Source of the DNA: a virus
Length of the DNA: 64,000 nt
Virus record (IMG/VR): IMGVR_UViG_3300032323_001428
Location: 27,112 to 91,111 of that record
Reading direction: 5' to 3' (one strand)
Position 1 is the first letter of the stretch; the number at the start of each line of letters is the position of its first letter. The notes beneath the pieces were generated by a model. The model was not told the origin of the DNA, did no database searches, and saw nothing but the letters and a program-made list of their open reading frames with translations. Made by a program: the position numbers and the translations under genes. Positions 34,135-42,090 of the stretch are shown here, piece by piece.

Positions 34135-34527
34135 CTATTTCAGTCTCTCTATTCTACCGTTGTCTTGTGCTGGTGTCAAGATGCGAGTGACCAATTCAGA
34201 ATTATTGATTGTGAAACTTACTGCTGCAAGAACTCCAATACCTACCCAAACTTTCTTTTCTAATCCTTGTAACTTTGCCAATACCGCAGTATGGTCTTTA
34301 TCCATTTTATCTTTTAATTGATCCATTTTTGTAAAGAGTATATCTTCTATCTTTTCCCCGTTATTAATCTTTTCTTCATGAACTACAAGCATTTTAGTTA
34401 CATTTGCATTTACTTCACTTATCTTTTCAATCGCACTCTCAATACGTTGCATTAACTGTTCACTTGTATGGATTTTTTCCTCAAGGATTGCAACCTTCGT
34501 TTCTATTGTTTGAGGGGGACTATACAT
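34135..34527 (-). CDS. Coiled-coil protein with C-terminal membrane helix
   Basis: A 130-aa protein: residues 10-90 are a charged coiled coil (VAILEEKIHTSEQLMQRIE onward) and one hydrophobic helix follows (VWVGIGVLAAVSFTI, about 94-108). The layout resembles XhlA-type membrane-associated phage proteins, but this is by topology only. Its function is unknown. It sits between the primase and two small conserved genes. Confidence 0.6.
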   Translation of the reverse strand: MYSPPQTIETKVAILEEKIHTSEQLMQRIESAIEKISEVNANVTKMLVVHEEKINNGEKIEDILFTKMDQLKDKMDKDHTAVLAKLQGLEKKVWVGIGVLAAVSFTINNSELVTRILTPAQDNGRIERLK

Positions 34528-34535
34528 TGGATTGA

Positions 34536-34763
34536 TTATTGTGGAGGTTTTCTTTTTTGCATCCAGTTCTTACGAGAACCTTTGCCCAAAAATATATTCT
34601 TTTTATTTTTAAAAACAGGTGGAGTATCTGGTGGAAGACCCGCTATATTTATTTGACCTGGTGGGTTGGTGGAATTTGTAGGAGCAACAGATACAGACAT
34701 TCCTTCTTCAACAATATAATGTCTTACAATTGAAATAATTCTGTCTAGGGTAGATTCTTTCAT
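34536..34763 (-). CDS. Small hypothetical protein (75 aa)
   Basis: A 75-aa protein: MKESTLDRIISIVRHYI helix, then a Pro/Gly/Asn-rich stretch (PTNSTNPPGQINIAG) and a basic end (GKGSRKNWMQKRKPP). The N-terminal helix and Gly/Pro linker suggest a small phage structural or adaptor protein; no family is recognised. It shares TAATG with the upstream gene. Confidence 0.6.
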   Translation of the reverse strand: MKESTLDRIISIVRHYIVEEGMSVSVAPTNSTNPPGQINIAGLPPDTPPVFKNKKNIFLGKGSRKNWMQKRKPPQ

Positions 34764-35134
34764 TAGATTAAATTAAGTTGTTCTAAACATTCTATATCAA
34801 TTGGAATATTATGAATTTTAGTTTTTGGAACTTCTGGTAATCTTCCAAGATAAACTACAAAAGTTTTTATAATACTCCAAAACTCACTATCTATTTTATA
34901 AAACAATAAAGGTGTTGCTGCATCACCAAATACATTATAAAGAATAATAAAATGATTAACCAAAAGGTGAGCATTTAGCTCACCCGTTGTTTTATGTCTT
35001 TTCAATAATCTTTTTATCCACTTGAATCTTTTTAGGTCCTCATAAAAATCATCTTTGGTTGCAGCTTGTGGATTATCATAATGTTTAATAGCAAACATCA
35101 AATAATTATCTTCGTTCAACTCGTCAAATCTCAT
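34763..35134 (-). CDS. Conserved-looking hypothetical protein (123 aa)
   Basis: A 123-aa mostly helical protein (MRFDELNEDNYLMFAIKHYDNP start; KWIKRLLKRHKTTGELNAH; LLVNHFIILYNVFGD). No catalytic motif is visible. It lies between a probable structural gene and the 75-aa gene with near-zero spacing, so it is likely co-expressed. The function is unknown. Confidence 0.65.
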   Translation of the reverse strand: MRFDELNEDNYLMFAIKHYDNPQAATKDDFYEDLKRFKWIKRLLKRHKTTGELNAHLLVNHFIILYNVFGDAATPLLFYKIDSEFWSIIKTFVVYLGRLPEVPKTKIHNIPIDIECLEQLNLI

Positions 35135-35142
35135 ATTATATT

Positions 35143-36180
35143 TTATCTAACCGTTAATGTAGTAGTTCCAAGTCCAACTCCAGAAGTTGTTCCAGCACCA
35201 GCAATATTACGAATAAGAACATCTCCAAATTGTTGTGTGAATGAACTAATTACACCAACACCATTAGAACCATCGGTAACAAGACCAATAAACCCTCTGC
35301 TTGCATCAATAAATAATTTAGTAGCAACAGTTCTTGTGCTGAATGTAGCAGCAGTTCCTGCTATGATTGTAGTACCAATTGTGCTTCCCGTTCCAATATA
35401 AACGAAAGTATCTCCAACACCAGTAACAGAAACATTAGTAAGTTTACCTGCAACTGAAAGTGAACTTCCCGAAGAAACGTTTACTACAGAATTAACAAAG
35501 ATTTGTGTTGCTCCAATTGCAACTGTTGGTCCTGTAGTTATTCCAGTTAAGAAGTTAACGTTTGCAGTTAAAAGAGTGCTTGGAGATGTAAATGCAAATG
35601 CTACTCTGTTTGTAATTTGACCGTTATACCCTGTATATATCCCTGGTGAACCGTGAGTAGCAGCAGTTCCAGCCCAAGCATATTGAATAGCAGCTGGACT
35701 TATCGATGCTGCCGTTGCAACAATTCTTGTTGTCTCATTTGTATTATTAGCATCAAAAGCACGAATACTAACAGTTGCACCAGCACTTGCAAAAACAAGT
35801 TCATTAAACACAACGTGAATATATCCAGTAGTATTTGTAGCAATACCAGTTGTTGCACCACCACCAATAGAAATTGGTGATGCTAAATTTGGATCCTCAA
35901 AGAAAACTGCAACTGGACCAGCAGTTCCAATACCAGCAGATTGGCTATTAACACCAACATTAGTGATATTCAAATCAGGAACTGTAACCAAAACTTCGTC
36001 AAAATAACGAGTAGAAATTCCCGAATTTTCTCTAGTCTTATATCTTCTTTGAATCCAACCACGAACATCTGCGAAAGTATTCCAAGGGCTCGTGTTACGG
36101 TCCAGTTCATTTTGAAATTTCGGAATAGCGTAATTATTTGTCGCATTTTCCGAAGTTGATGAAATACCCCAAAGTGCCAT
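35143..36180 (-). CDS. Probable virion structural protein (beta-rich, 345 aa)
   Basis: A Gly/Ala/Thr/Ser-rich, beta-strand-rich protein starting MALWGISSTSENATNNYAIP, with repeated GIGT/GVGL turns and no catalytic residues. The composition and N-terminus are typical of cyanophage virion structural proteins; its exact location on the particle is unknown. A TATAAATA element (36212-36219) fused to the preceding terminator supports late expression. Confidence 0.7.
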   Translation of the reverse strand: MALWGISSTSENATNNYAIPKFQNELDRNTSPWNTFADVRGWIQRRYKTRENSGISTRYFDEVLVTVPDLNITNVGVNSQSAGIGTAGPVAVFFEDPNLASPISIGGGATTGIATNTTGYIHVVFNELVFASAGATVSIRAFDANNTNETTRIVATAASISPAAIQYAWAGTAATHGSPGIYTGYNGQITNRVAFAFTSPSTLLTANVNFLTGITTGPTVAIGATQIFVNSVVNVSSGSSLSVAGKLTNVSVTGVGDTFVYIGTGSTIGTTIIAGTAATFSTRTVATKLFIDASRGFIGLVTDGSNGVGVISSFTQQFGDVLIRNIAGAGTTSGVGLGTTTLTVR

Positions 36181-36211
36181 GTGATTTCTCGTTAATTTTT
36201 TTTCCTAAACT

Positions 36212-36219
36212 TATTTATA
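36212..36219 (-). promoter_or_regulatory. T4-type late promoter fused to a terminator
   Basis: TATAAATA on the minus strand, 32 nt upstream of the 36180 ATG and continuous with the U-tract of the 36220-36244 terminator. Confidence 0.75.
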
Positions 36220-36244
36220 AAAATAGGGGAGTATCAAACTCCCC
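36220..36244 (-). terminator. Terminator after the 59-aa membrane protein gene
   Basis: On the minus strand, stem GGGGAG/CTCCCC with a 7-nt loop is followed by TATTTTTAT, which merges with the next late promoter. Confidence 0.75.
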
Positions 36245-36271
36245 CCTTCCCAAATATTAATCAATAAATGA

Positions 36272-36451
36272 TTAAGGTGTTAAATCTTTACCACCCTTTG
36301 CTTTTAGTTGTCCTTGGACTTGTAAAAGAAGTAGCGAAAGAAGTCCGTTTGCTTTGACTTTTGGGTTTGCTCCAAGTGCTTCAGAAACTGCAAAAAGAAC
36401 AGTTGCGATAAGTGCTTGATTGGCAAGTGCCCATGCGATGAGTGCTGACAT
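36272..36451 (-). CDS. Small membrane protein (59 aa)
   Basis: A 59-aa frame: MSALIAWALANQALIATVLF, then AVSEALGANPKVKANGLL and a basic tail ending KGGKDLTP. A membrane helix (residues 3-24) is likely, with a second amphipathic stretch around LLSLLLLQVQ. Such small proteins are common in T4-like cyanophages, but no function is known. A GATAAATA late-like element lies 31 nt upstream, and a terminator follows. Confidence 0.7.
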   Translation of the reverse strand: MSALIAWALANQALIATVLFAVSEALGANPKVKANGLLSLLLLQVQGQLKAKGGKDLTP

Positions 36452-36481
36452 AATAACCTCGTATGAAGAAGGAACCTATCT

Positions 36482-36489
36482 TATTTATC
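36482..36489 (-). promoter_or_regulatory. Late-promoter-like GATAAATA
   Basis: GATAAATA on the minus strand, 31 nt before the 36451 ATG. One mismatch to TATAAATA. Confidence 0.45.
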
Positions 36490-38107
36490 AACAGTTCCAC
36501 TTTCTTAGTGAAAGTGCCTTTCTTGTTGGTCTTCCTTTTTCGTCCTTCATAGGACCAGGCATTCCTCCCATACGAGCACAAAAAGACTTTCTGCGTTTTG
36601 CTGCTTTACTACCTTTTTTAAGTTTTGATGGTGGAGTAGTCACAGCAAGAGAGAGTTTTGAACCAGGATTTTCTCTACGATAAGAAGCAATCCCTTTTTT
36701 GTTTAGTCCACCCTCAGGGTTCTTTCCTTCTTTTCTTTGCCAAGCAGCAGATTCCTCACCAATAATTCCCGAATTCAATTGAGAGTTTTTTTTCTTCTTT
36801 GCGTCTACTGCTTTTTTAATAATTGCCATCATAAGAACTTTTTTTTTATCATCCTCACAACCACATTCTTCTGCTACTGCTACTGCTTTTTTCTTTTTCT
36901 TTTTCTTTGGTTTTTCAACATTAGCATTTAGTTCCTTCATTTTTTTTAGAACACTAGCAGTTCTACTTCTTCTTTCACTTGGAGTCTGAGAAGCAAAAGT
37001 TTCACGAGAGTGTTGGCGGAAAGTCTCATCACCCTCATCATATCCTTCCGTAACTTTTTCTGTTTCACCAGACATATAATCAGCAACACTATCAATATGG
37101 TCTGCTGCTTTTGTAATTTTAGATTGAACCCAAGCAGGAAGTTGTTGATTTGGAGATTTTATTTTTTTACGAAGAGTTTTGACTGCTCTTTCCATCGTAG
37201 CAAGTTCATTATGTGCCATTCCACCTTCTTCGTCTTTTTCCTCTTTCATATTTGGGTTGAGTTCAATTTTATTTTTACCACGCATCACATCAATAATTTT
37301 TTTCTTTTCTGTTTTTCCATCTTCATCTTCAACTTCAACGATAAACTCTTCTTTCCAATTTGAGTATCCTTCAGTATAAGGACGTTTAGGATTAGAAGCA
37401 GGACCAGTTACAGTACCAATTGAAGGACGAACAGAACCAGATTTTTTGGAACGTTTAGGATTAGAAGCAGGACCAGTTACAGTACCAATTGAAGGACGAA
37501 CAGGACCAGAACCACCACCAGGAGGAGGAGGTGGAGAACCACCAGGACCAGAACCACCACCAGGAGGTCTGCCACCTAAAGGTCCACTTTTTTTAGGTTT
37601 CTTCCCTGGTATTTTACTTGCTCCATCACTTTTTTCTGCTTCTGCTGCTGCTTTTTTTGCTTTATTTTTTTCTATAGCATAACGAATTCCAGCTTTCGTA
37701 ACTCCACCGACAAGAGACCCCACATTTCCAACTACCTTCGTATAAGCAGTCGCATCACTATCTTTAGATGATATTGATTGTGTTTTGATATCAGAAAGAG
37801 CAGCACTCGCAGCTTGCCTGGGTTTATTTTTAATATTCTCTAATTCCTGCTTTTTCTTTTCCTCAGCATTTTTTTGAGCTTGTGCTATAGAGAATTTAAG
37901 TTGTTTATTTTTTCTTTTCTCTCTTTTTGCTGCCAAATCAAAAGAAGGATTGCCTGGTCCATATGGTTCTTTTTTTGATTTTTTACCTTTATCCAAAGCA
38001 GCAGAACCTTTCACATTAGTTTTAGCAATTTTTAATCTTCTTTGTCTTTCTGCTTTTTCTTTATTTCTATCTCTTGCCTCAGCAATAATTTCGTTCCAAG
38101 GTCTCAT
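36488..38107 (-). CDS. Low-complexity, probably virion-associated protein (539 aa)
   Basis: The N-terminus has a short helix (MRPWNEIIAEARDRNKEKAE) followed by a very basic Lys/Arg-rich region. The middle is disordered, Pro/Gly-rich, with a perfect 23-residue repeat (SVRPSIGTVTGPASNPKR-type). Acidic and Lys-rich segments alternate after it. The last 90 residues form a conserved domain (LNKKGIASYRRENPGSKLS, RKSFCARMGGMPGPMKD, RKALSLRKWNC) seen in many phage proteins. A head-internal, DNA-binding or packaging-related role is inferred from charge and neighbours. A CATAAATA late-like box is at 38137-38144. Confidence 0.65.
   Translation of the reverse strand: MRPWNEIIAEARDRNKEKAERQRRLKIAKTNVKGSAALDKGKKSKKEPYGPGNPSFDLAAKREKRKNKQLKFSIAQAQKNAEEKKKQELENIKNKPRQAASAALSDIKTQSISSKDSDATAYTKVVGNVGSLVGGVTKAGIRYAIEKNKAKKAAAEAEKSDGASKIPGKKPKKSGPLGGRPPGGGSGPGGSPPPPPGGGSGPVRPSIGTVTGPASNPKRSKKSGSVRPSIGTVTGPASNPKRPYTEGYSNWKEEFIVEVEDEDGKTEKKKIIDVMRGKNKIELNPNMKEEKDEEGGMAHNELATMERAVKTLRKKIKSPNQQLPAWVQSKITKAADHIDSVADYMSGETEKVTEGYDEGDETFRQHSRETFASQTPSERRSRTASVLKKMKELNANVEKPKKKKKKKAVAVAEECGCEDDKKKVLMMAIIKKAVDAKKKKNSQLNSGIIGEESAAWQRKEGKNPEGGLNKKGIASYRRENPGSKLSLAVTTPPSKLKKGSKAAKRRKSFCARMGGMPGPMKDEKGRPTRKALSLRKWNC
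37382..37434. repeat. 53-bp direct repeat, copy 1
   Basis: Perfectly identical to 37451-37503 (period 69 bp, 23 codons). It encodes the VRPSIGTVTGPASNPKR unit in the 539-aa protein and is probably a recent in-frame duplication. Confidence 0.9.
37451..37503. repeat. 53-bp direct repeat, copy 2
   Basis: Second copy of the 37382-37434 unit, identical over 53 bp and separated from it by 16 bp. Confidence 0.9.
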
Positions 38108-38112
38108 TTTGC

Positions 38113-39303
38113 TTAGATACTTCTTTTCTTACTTGTATTTATGTTTTTCTTTGGTACAGTTGGTTTAATTTCAACATCAGTATACGAAACCACTGGTTGC
38201 CCTGGTGTGGTTGATTGTGCGTGTGCTCTATAAGCACAAGTTCCAATCTCTTGTACTTCTCTCAAATCTTTCAACCAACTCTTAAACATCACACCTTCTT
38301 TCGTTACACAAATTAAATGATTTGCTCCCCTACGAAGAATTCTTCCAACCAATCCACTATTTAAGTTTTCCACCAAAGAACCAACATCAAATAATCCATT
38401 CTTCTTATAATTCCATCTCATTCCCTCATAATCCATTTCTGGAGCAATCTTCCAAATCTCAGTATCTTCACTTACTTTCATCGAACGAGAAACGGTATTA
38501 AACATTTCCTGTTTCTCTGCGGTATCCATGTTTGCTGGAAGACCAGTAGCAAATCTTTCGTAATCTCCCATTGCTGCTGCTGTTCTCATCATCGCAGAAG
38601 AACCAGGACTTTCAACATCACTATCAGGGTCTTTCACACCAGACGGAACTACCTCAACATTATTGAACTGATATTGTTGTCCGTCTCCTTTATGAACTAA
38701 ACTTTGAAATTCACCAAGTCTGTCTTGTCCCGTTACAATAACAACATCAGTATATCCATCATTATACACAGAACCCAAAACATCAAAAATAGTTTTTGTT
38801 TTATCACTATCTACAATATATTCCGCATACTCTGGGAACATAGATTGTAGATAAGAAATCTTTAATCCTGGATTGAGTGGATTTGTTGCTCCATCTTCAA
38901 TACGACTTGGATAAACTCTAAACTCAAATTTTCTTCTAGTTGCCTGTGAATATCCTGCTTTTAATAATGCTCCGTGATTTTTAGATGGAGGATTGAATCT
39001 TCCAATCACAATCGCAACACCATTAACCTGCTCTGCTTCTGGTTGCTGTTGCTGTGCTGCTTGTTGTTGTGGTGCTGCTTGTTGCTGTTGTGCTCCTGCT
39101 TGTTTCTTTTCTCCTTGTTGCTGTTGAGTATCAGCACCACCTTGACCGAAATACTTTAACTTTCCACCTACAGTTTTTGCTACAAGATTTCCCTGATTAT
39201 CATACCAGTCACCATGACCATCTCCTTTAAGTCCGCGGTTCTTTGCTTCAGTAGACGCAAGTGTTTCTACTGCTTCTTTGATAAATCTAGCAAAACTTTT
39301 CAT
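38113..39303 (-). CDS. Protein with nucleotidyltransferase-like (GRFNP) domain, probably virion-associated
   Basis: A 396-aa protein. The N-terminal MKSFARFIKEAVETLAS helix resembles a T4 capsid-targeting sequence. A GDWYDNQGNLVAKTVGGKLKY module and a Gln/Ala-rich linker (QQQQ runs) follow. Residues 95-260 look like a cytidylyltransferase/NMN-adenylyltransferase fold: VAIVIGRFNPPSKNHGALL (HxGH-like, here KNHG), TDVVIVTGQDRLGEF and SPGSSAMMRTAAA. The C-terminal 100 residues are a separate beta-rich domain. Enzymatic activity is uncertain because the usual HxGH is changed. Confidence 0.7.
   Translation of the reverse strand: MKSFARFIKEAVETLASTEAKNRGLKGDGHGDWYDNQGNLVAKTVGGKLKYFGQGGADTQQQQGEKKQAGAQQQQAAPQQQAAQQQQPEAEQVNGVAIVIGRFNPPSKNHGALLKAGYSQATRRKFEFRVYPSRIEDGATNPLNPGLKISYLQSMFPEYAEYIVDSDKTKTIFDVLGSVYNDGYTDVVIVTGQDRLGEFQSLVHKGDGQQYQFNNVEVVPSGVKDPDSDVESPGSSAMMRTAAAMGDYERFATGLPANMDTAEKQEMFNTVSRSMKVSEDTEIWKIAPEMDYEGMRWNYKKNGLFDVGSLVENLNSGLVGRILRRGANHLICVTKEGVMFKSWLKDLREVQEIGTCAYRAHAQSTTPGQPVVSYTDVEIKPTVPKKNINTSKKRSI
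38137..38144 (-). promoter_or_regulatory. Late-promoter-like CATAAATA
   Basis: CATAAATA on the minus strand, 30 nt upstream of the 38107 ATG. One mismatch to TATAAATA. Confidence 0.45.
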
Positions 39304-39321
39304 TTATATGGTATTTTTAGT

Positions 39322-39329
39322 TATTTATT
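39322..39329 (-). promoter_or_regulatory. Late-promoter-like AATAAATA
   Basis: AATAAATA on the minus strand, 19 nt upstream of the 39303 ATG. One mismatch to TATAAATA. Confidence 0.45.
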
Positions 39330-39331
39330 CA

Positions 39332-40096
39332 CTAGAAACTGCTATAAAGTAATCTTAAATCATTAGCATCATCTAATGAAAAATTACTTCTCGCAACACC
39401 TTCACTTTTTAATGTTAATGTTGGTCTAAATGTTCCATTGCTATTACTTGTTTTTCCTCTAATCACCAAACTAGCAGACGATGGAGCAAATCTTGGAATA
39501 TCAATTGGAAGTTTTGAATTTAAACCCATTTTATCACTACCAAGAATATAAAATCCTTCATTTTTTATCTGTATATAATTAATACCCTTACTATTATAAT
39601 AAAATATAATTTTAGAAACGATGTCTGGTCCAGATGCTATTGTTGTTTGTGGGAATGGATTTGAACTTCCAGTCTTTTCAGTTAAAAGTTTTTCGTAATA
39701 TAAAATCTTAGCAAGATTTTGATTATTAACAATTTCTTGTAATTCAGTCGCAGACAACTTATTTCCTGGTAATCCCCAAGCTTGTTGTATTTTTCTATCT
39801 ACATCATATTGCGAATAGAGATAATTATACAAACTAACTATTGATTGTGGTTCTGTTCCATCAAATTTTGCCACCCAAGAAGTTCCATTAAAAGTTATTG
39901 CCTTCTGTCCAAAATCAGACTGTGTGGTTGTTTTTGCTTCAACCAAAAGTGCCTGCCCTGGATTAGTAGCAGAAGGTATAGTTAAGTCTGGACCACTTCC
40001 AAATCCAGCATTTTTTGGAATATTTTTAAAAACTGATTTTAATTTATTTCTAAGAGTAATCTCATATTGTTTTCCCGCTAGTGCTGGATTGGCCAT
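39332..40096 (-). CDS. Putative PD-(D/E)XK nuclease-fold protein
   Basis: A 254-aa protein with GSGPDLTIP and, 20 residues on, ALLVEAKTTTQSDFGQKAI. The order PD...ExK in a short alpha/beta region fits the PD-(D/E)XK nuclease core. The rest (residues 90-254) is unassigned, with KIIFYYNSKGINYIQI and a C-terminal beta-rich end. Possible roles are DNA processing, degradation of host or rival DNA, or a virion-packaged nuclease. It sits directly before the 396-aa protein and after a strong terminator. Confidence 0.6.
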   Translation of the reverse strand: MANPALAGKQYEITLRNKLKSVFKNIPKNAGFGSGPDLTIPSATNPGQALLVEAKTTTQSDFGQKAITFNGTSWVAKFDGTEPQSIVSLYNYLYSQYDVDRKIQQAWGLPGNKLSATELQEIVNNQNLAKILYYEKLLTEKTGSSNPFPQTTIASGPDIVSKIIFYYNSKGINYIQIKNEGFYILGSDKMGLNSKLPIDIPRFAPSSASLVIRGKTSNSNGTFRPTLTLKSEGVARSNFSLDDANDLRLLYSSF

Positions 40097-40135
40097 ATAA
40101 AAATCCCCTCTTTCTTGTATTTAGAAAGAGGGGAT
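40097..40135 (-). terminator. Terminator after the MazG small-gene operon
   Basis: On the minus strand, a perfect 12-bp stem (40135-40124 with 40114-40103) is followed by TTTTTAT. The 9-nt loop contains TAAATAC, so CTAAATA overlaps the stem-loop junction and might act as a weak late element. Confidence 0.85.
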
Positions 40136-40140
40136 ATATT

Positions 40141-40320
40141 TTAATCTTTTACTTGGTCTTCAATCTTTTCATCGAGAAGACTAATCACTTCTCGAATTTT
40201 GATAATCCTTTCTGTTGGAAATTCATAACTATGGTCTTTCTGTGAATTAAAAAGAACTTGTCGGATTGTTGCCGCAGAAATTAAATCAATTTTAATAGAT
40301 ACTGTTTTTTCTTTAGTCAT
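40141..40320 (-). CDS. Small hypothetical protein (59 aa)
   Basis: A 59-aa frame starting MTKEKTVSIKIDLISAATIR and ending LLDEKIEDQVKD. It is a charged alpha/beta protein with no recognised motif. Its ATG overlaps the stop of the 51-aa gene (40317-40320), and a terminator follows, so it is the last gene of the operon that includes mazG. Confidence 0.65.
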   Translation of the reverse strand: MTKEKTVSIKIDLISAATIRQVLFNSQKDHSYEFPTERIIKIREVISLLDEKIEDQVKD

Positions 40321-40472
40321 AGTGCCTCCAATTTTTTCTCTACAGACTCTGGGGTTGCTTTTACTCTATAAACGACACCATCTCTTCGGGAAAGTTCTGT
40401 AAGAATTTCAGCAGAAATGTCCCACAATTCTGAAGAATGTCTATGGTTATATGGCCAAGTTGAAGTATTCAT
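40317..40472 (-). CDS. Small hypothetical protein (51 aa)
   Basis: A 51-aa frame: MNTSTWPYNHRHSSELWDIS, with ILTELSRRDGVVYRVKATPE and a Lys/Glu-rich end. It shares TAATG with the stop of mazG and ATGA with the following gene, so it is translationally coupled on both sides. The function is unknown. Confidence 0.65.
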   Translation of the reverse strand: MNTSTWPYNHRHSSELWDISAEILTELSRRDGVVYRVKATPESVEKKLEAL

Positions 40473-40882
40473 TAGATGTCTCCTTCTTCACGATTTTCAC
40501 TATAATATGCGTCAAAAAATCCTTCAGGATAACGCTTCATTAGTTTATCAATATTCGTTTGAATCACTTCATCAAAAGAAACTTCAAGGGCAATACATGC
40601 CTGAGCAACATACCACAAAGTATCTCCAAGTTCCTTGATTAAGTGAGTGCGAGTCTCATTATTCCAAGGTTTACCCTGAAATAGCATTTTCTTTACGATT
40701 TCCAAAAACTCACCACCTTCGGCATTAATTCCAACACCAGCAGTCAAAAGTCGTTCAATATTAGCACCTTTCTCATCCAACTGAACCATACGGTCAGATA
40801 GAGCAAGAAAATCTTTAGATGCGTCACTTGTAACAGCATCTACAAAGTTTTGATATTTACCAAAATCAATTCGTTGAGTCAT
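40472..40882 (-). CDS. mazG: MazG-like nucleotide pyrophosphohydrolase
   Basis: A 136-aa all-alpha NTP pyrophosphatase-like protein. The metal-binding motif is present as NAEGGEFLEIVKK and KELGDTLWYVAQACIAL (ExxE...ExxD type). In cyanophages MazG is thought to hydrolyse dNTPs or ppGpp-like alarmones and so tune host metabolism; the exact substrate is not readable. It lies directly downstream of the gp41 C-half. Confidence 0.9.
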   Translation of the reverse strand: MTQRIDFGKYQNFVDAVTSDASKDFLALSDRMVQLDEKGANIERLLTAGVGINAEGGEFLEIVKKMLFQGKPWNNETRTHLIKELGDTLWYVAQACIALEVSFDEVIQTNIDKLMKRYPEGFFDAYYSENREEGDI

Positions 40883-40887
40883 ATTGT

Positions 40888-42057
40888 TTAAAATTTAAAT
40901 CCTGAAAATTTGTTTGTGTTTTTACTCTCTTCATAAGTATACTCTTCCTCTTGTCCAGAGTCAAGTATATCTTTTTGTGCTGATTGTTCCACATCATAAA
41001 GACGCATCTTTGCCCTATCAATCCCAATCACAAATCTTTTATTCATTGTTGGGTCATTGTATCTATTCTTCAATTGTTTTACCATAATCTGTCCCAACCC
41101 CTCCAACTCTTCTGTGCTAATAAGGGCAAACATAAGGTCAGCAGTAGCAGGAAGACCAAAGGATTCACTAGTATCAGTAAGGTCAGGGTCAGAGCTAGAA
41201 AAACCACTACGAGTAGTCTGGGTGGCCGAAACAATTGGAACATTTGATTCAACTGCAAGACCACGAAGTTCTTCTGCAATTGCTTTAACATAAGAGTAAG
41301 AATTAACTGAAAAATTACTCTTATACCTTGAGGACCCACAAATATTAAGGTAGTCAATGAAAATAATATCAGGCTTAAATGATTTCTTAAGAGAGAGTTC
41401 ATTAAGAAGTGCTCTAAAATGCCCTGCGTGTGCTGAAGCAGTTGGATATTCTTTAATAATCAAAGTTCCTTGTGTCTTCTTCGCAATATTATTTACTTTT
41501 GTGTCAAACATCATTTTTGGTAATGTTTCAATATCTTTGATATTTACATTCAAAAGGTTTGCGTCAATTCGTTCAGCAATTTTCTCCTCTGCCATTTCAA
41601 GCGTAATATACAATACGTTCCGTCCTTGAAGAAGAACTGATGCCGCTACGTGACACATAAAGAGACTTTTTCCAACTCCAGTATTGTGAGAGGAAACTCC
41701 ATTAGTGTAATATCTATGATTTGGATGATTTACATTAATATCTACAATAGGTATTTGTTTATTGTTTTTATAAACCCGACCAATTTTAATACCCTCGTTA
41801 GTAATCAATTTGTATATTAAGTTAGATTGTTCCATTTCTTTAGCAGAAATCCATCCATCAGTAGTTTCAAATAAATGACTTTCATTACATTTTACTTTAG
41901 TATTATCTAACAAATATAATTTGTATTCTTCATACATTCCTTTGTTAATAAAAAAATTAACTGGAACATATCCATCGGGAGAATCAACTTCTACCTCATA
42001 TCCATTATCAAGTAATGTTTTGATTTCATCAATTGATGTTTCTTTTTCAATCCACAT
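40888..42057 (-). CDS. 41: Split gp41 helicase: intein C-fragment plus C-terminal helicase part
   Basis: A 389-aa protein from the ATG at 42057 (MWIEKETSIDE). Residues 1-125 are the intein C-fragment and residues 126-389 the C-extein. The first extein residues TGVGKSLFMCH complete the P-loop of the hexameric DnaB/gp41 helicase; Walker B is DIIFIDYLNI and RAKMRL lies near the end. Joined to the N-half (42746-43375) it would read ALAG-TGVGKS. The extein alone lacks the N-terminal domain and part of the P-loop, so trans-splicing seems required for activity. A TTG start at 42102 would extend the frame by 15 residues but would overlap the endonuclease gene. Confidence 0.93.
   Translation of the reverse strand: MWIEKETSIDEIKTLLDNGYEVEVDSPDGYVPVNFFINKGMYEEYKLYLLDNTKVKCNESHLFETTDGWISAKEMEQSNLIYKLITNEGIKIGRVYKNNKQIPIVDINVNHPNHRYYTNGVSSHNTGVGKSLFMCHVAASVLLQGRNVLYITLEMAEEKIAERIDANLLNVNIKDIETLPKMMFDTKVNNIAKKTQGTLIIKEYPTASAHAGHFRALLNELSLKKSFKPDIIFIDYLNICGSSRYKSNFSVNSYSYVKAIAEELRGLAVESNVPIVSATQTTRSGFSSSDPDLTDTSESFGLPATADLMFALISTEELEGLGQIMVKQLKNRYNDPTMNKRFVIGIDRAKMRLYDVEQSAQKDILDSGQEEEYTYEESKNTNKFSGFKF
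41683..42057 (-). other. Split-intein C-fragment (IntC, about 125 residues)
   Basis: It contains nearly the whole Hint domain: a block-B-like KCNESHLFETTDGW, a block-F region IPIVDINVNHPNHRYYTNG and block G VSSHN ending in His-Asn before Thr. Terminal Asn and +1 Thr are the residues needed for cleavage and ligation. No LAGLIDADG endonuclease domain is inserted. Confidence 0.9.
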
Positions 42058-42061
42058 TTTG

Positions 42062-42069
42062 TATAAATA
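42062..42069 (+). promoter_or_regulatory. T4-type late promoter of the intein-gap endonuclease
   Basis: A perfect TATAAATA on the plus strand, in the 33-bp gap between the divergent gp41 C-half and the HNH gene. The start site would be near 42077, with AGGGGAA just before the ATG at 42091. Confidence 0.8.
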
Positions 42070-42090
42070 GTAGTAGCAGGGACAGGGGAA

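Noticed and set aside
39030-39130. CRISPR-like or intergenic tandem repeat
   Set aside because: The CAA/GCA-type repeats encode a Gln/Ala linker in the 396-aa protein. No repeat-spacer order exists anywhere in the window.
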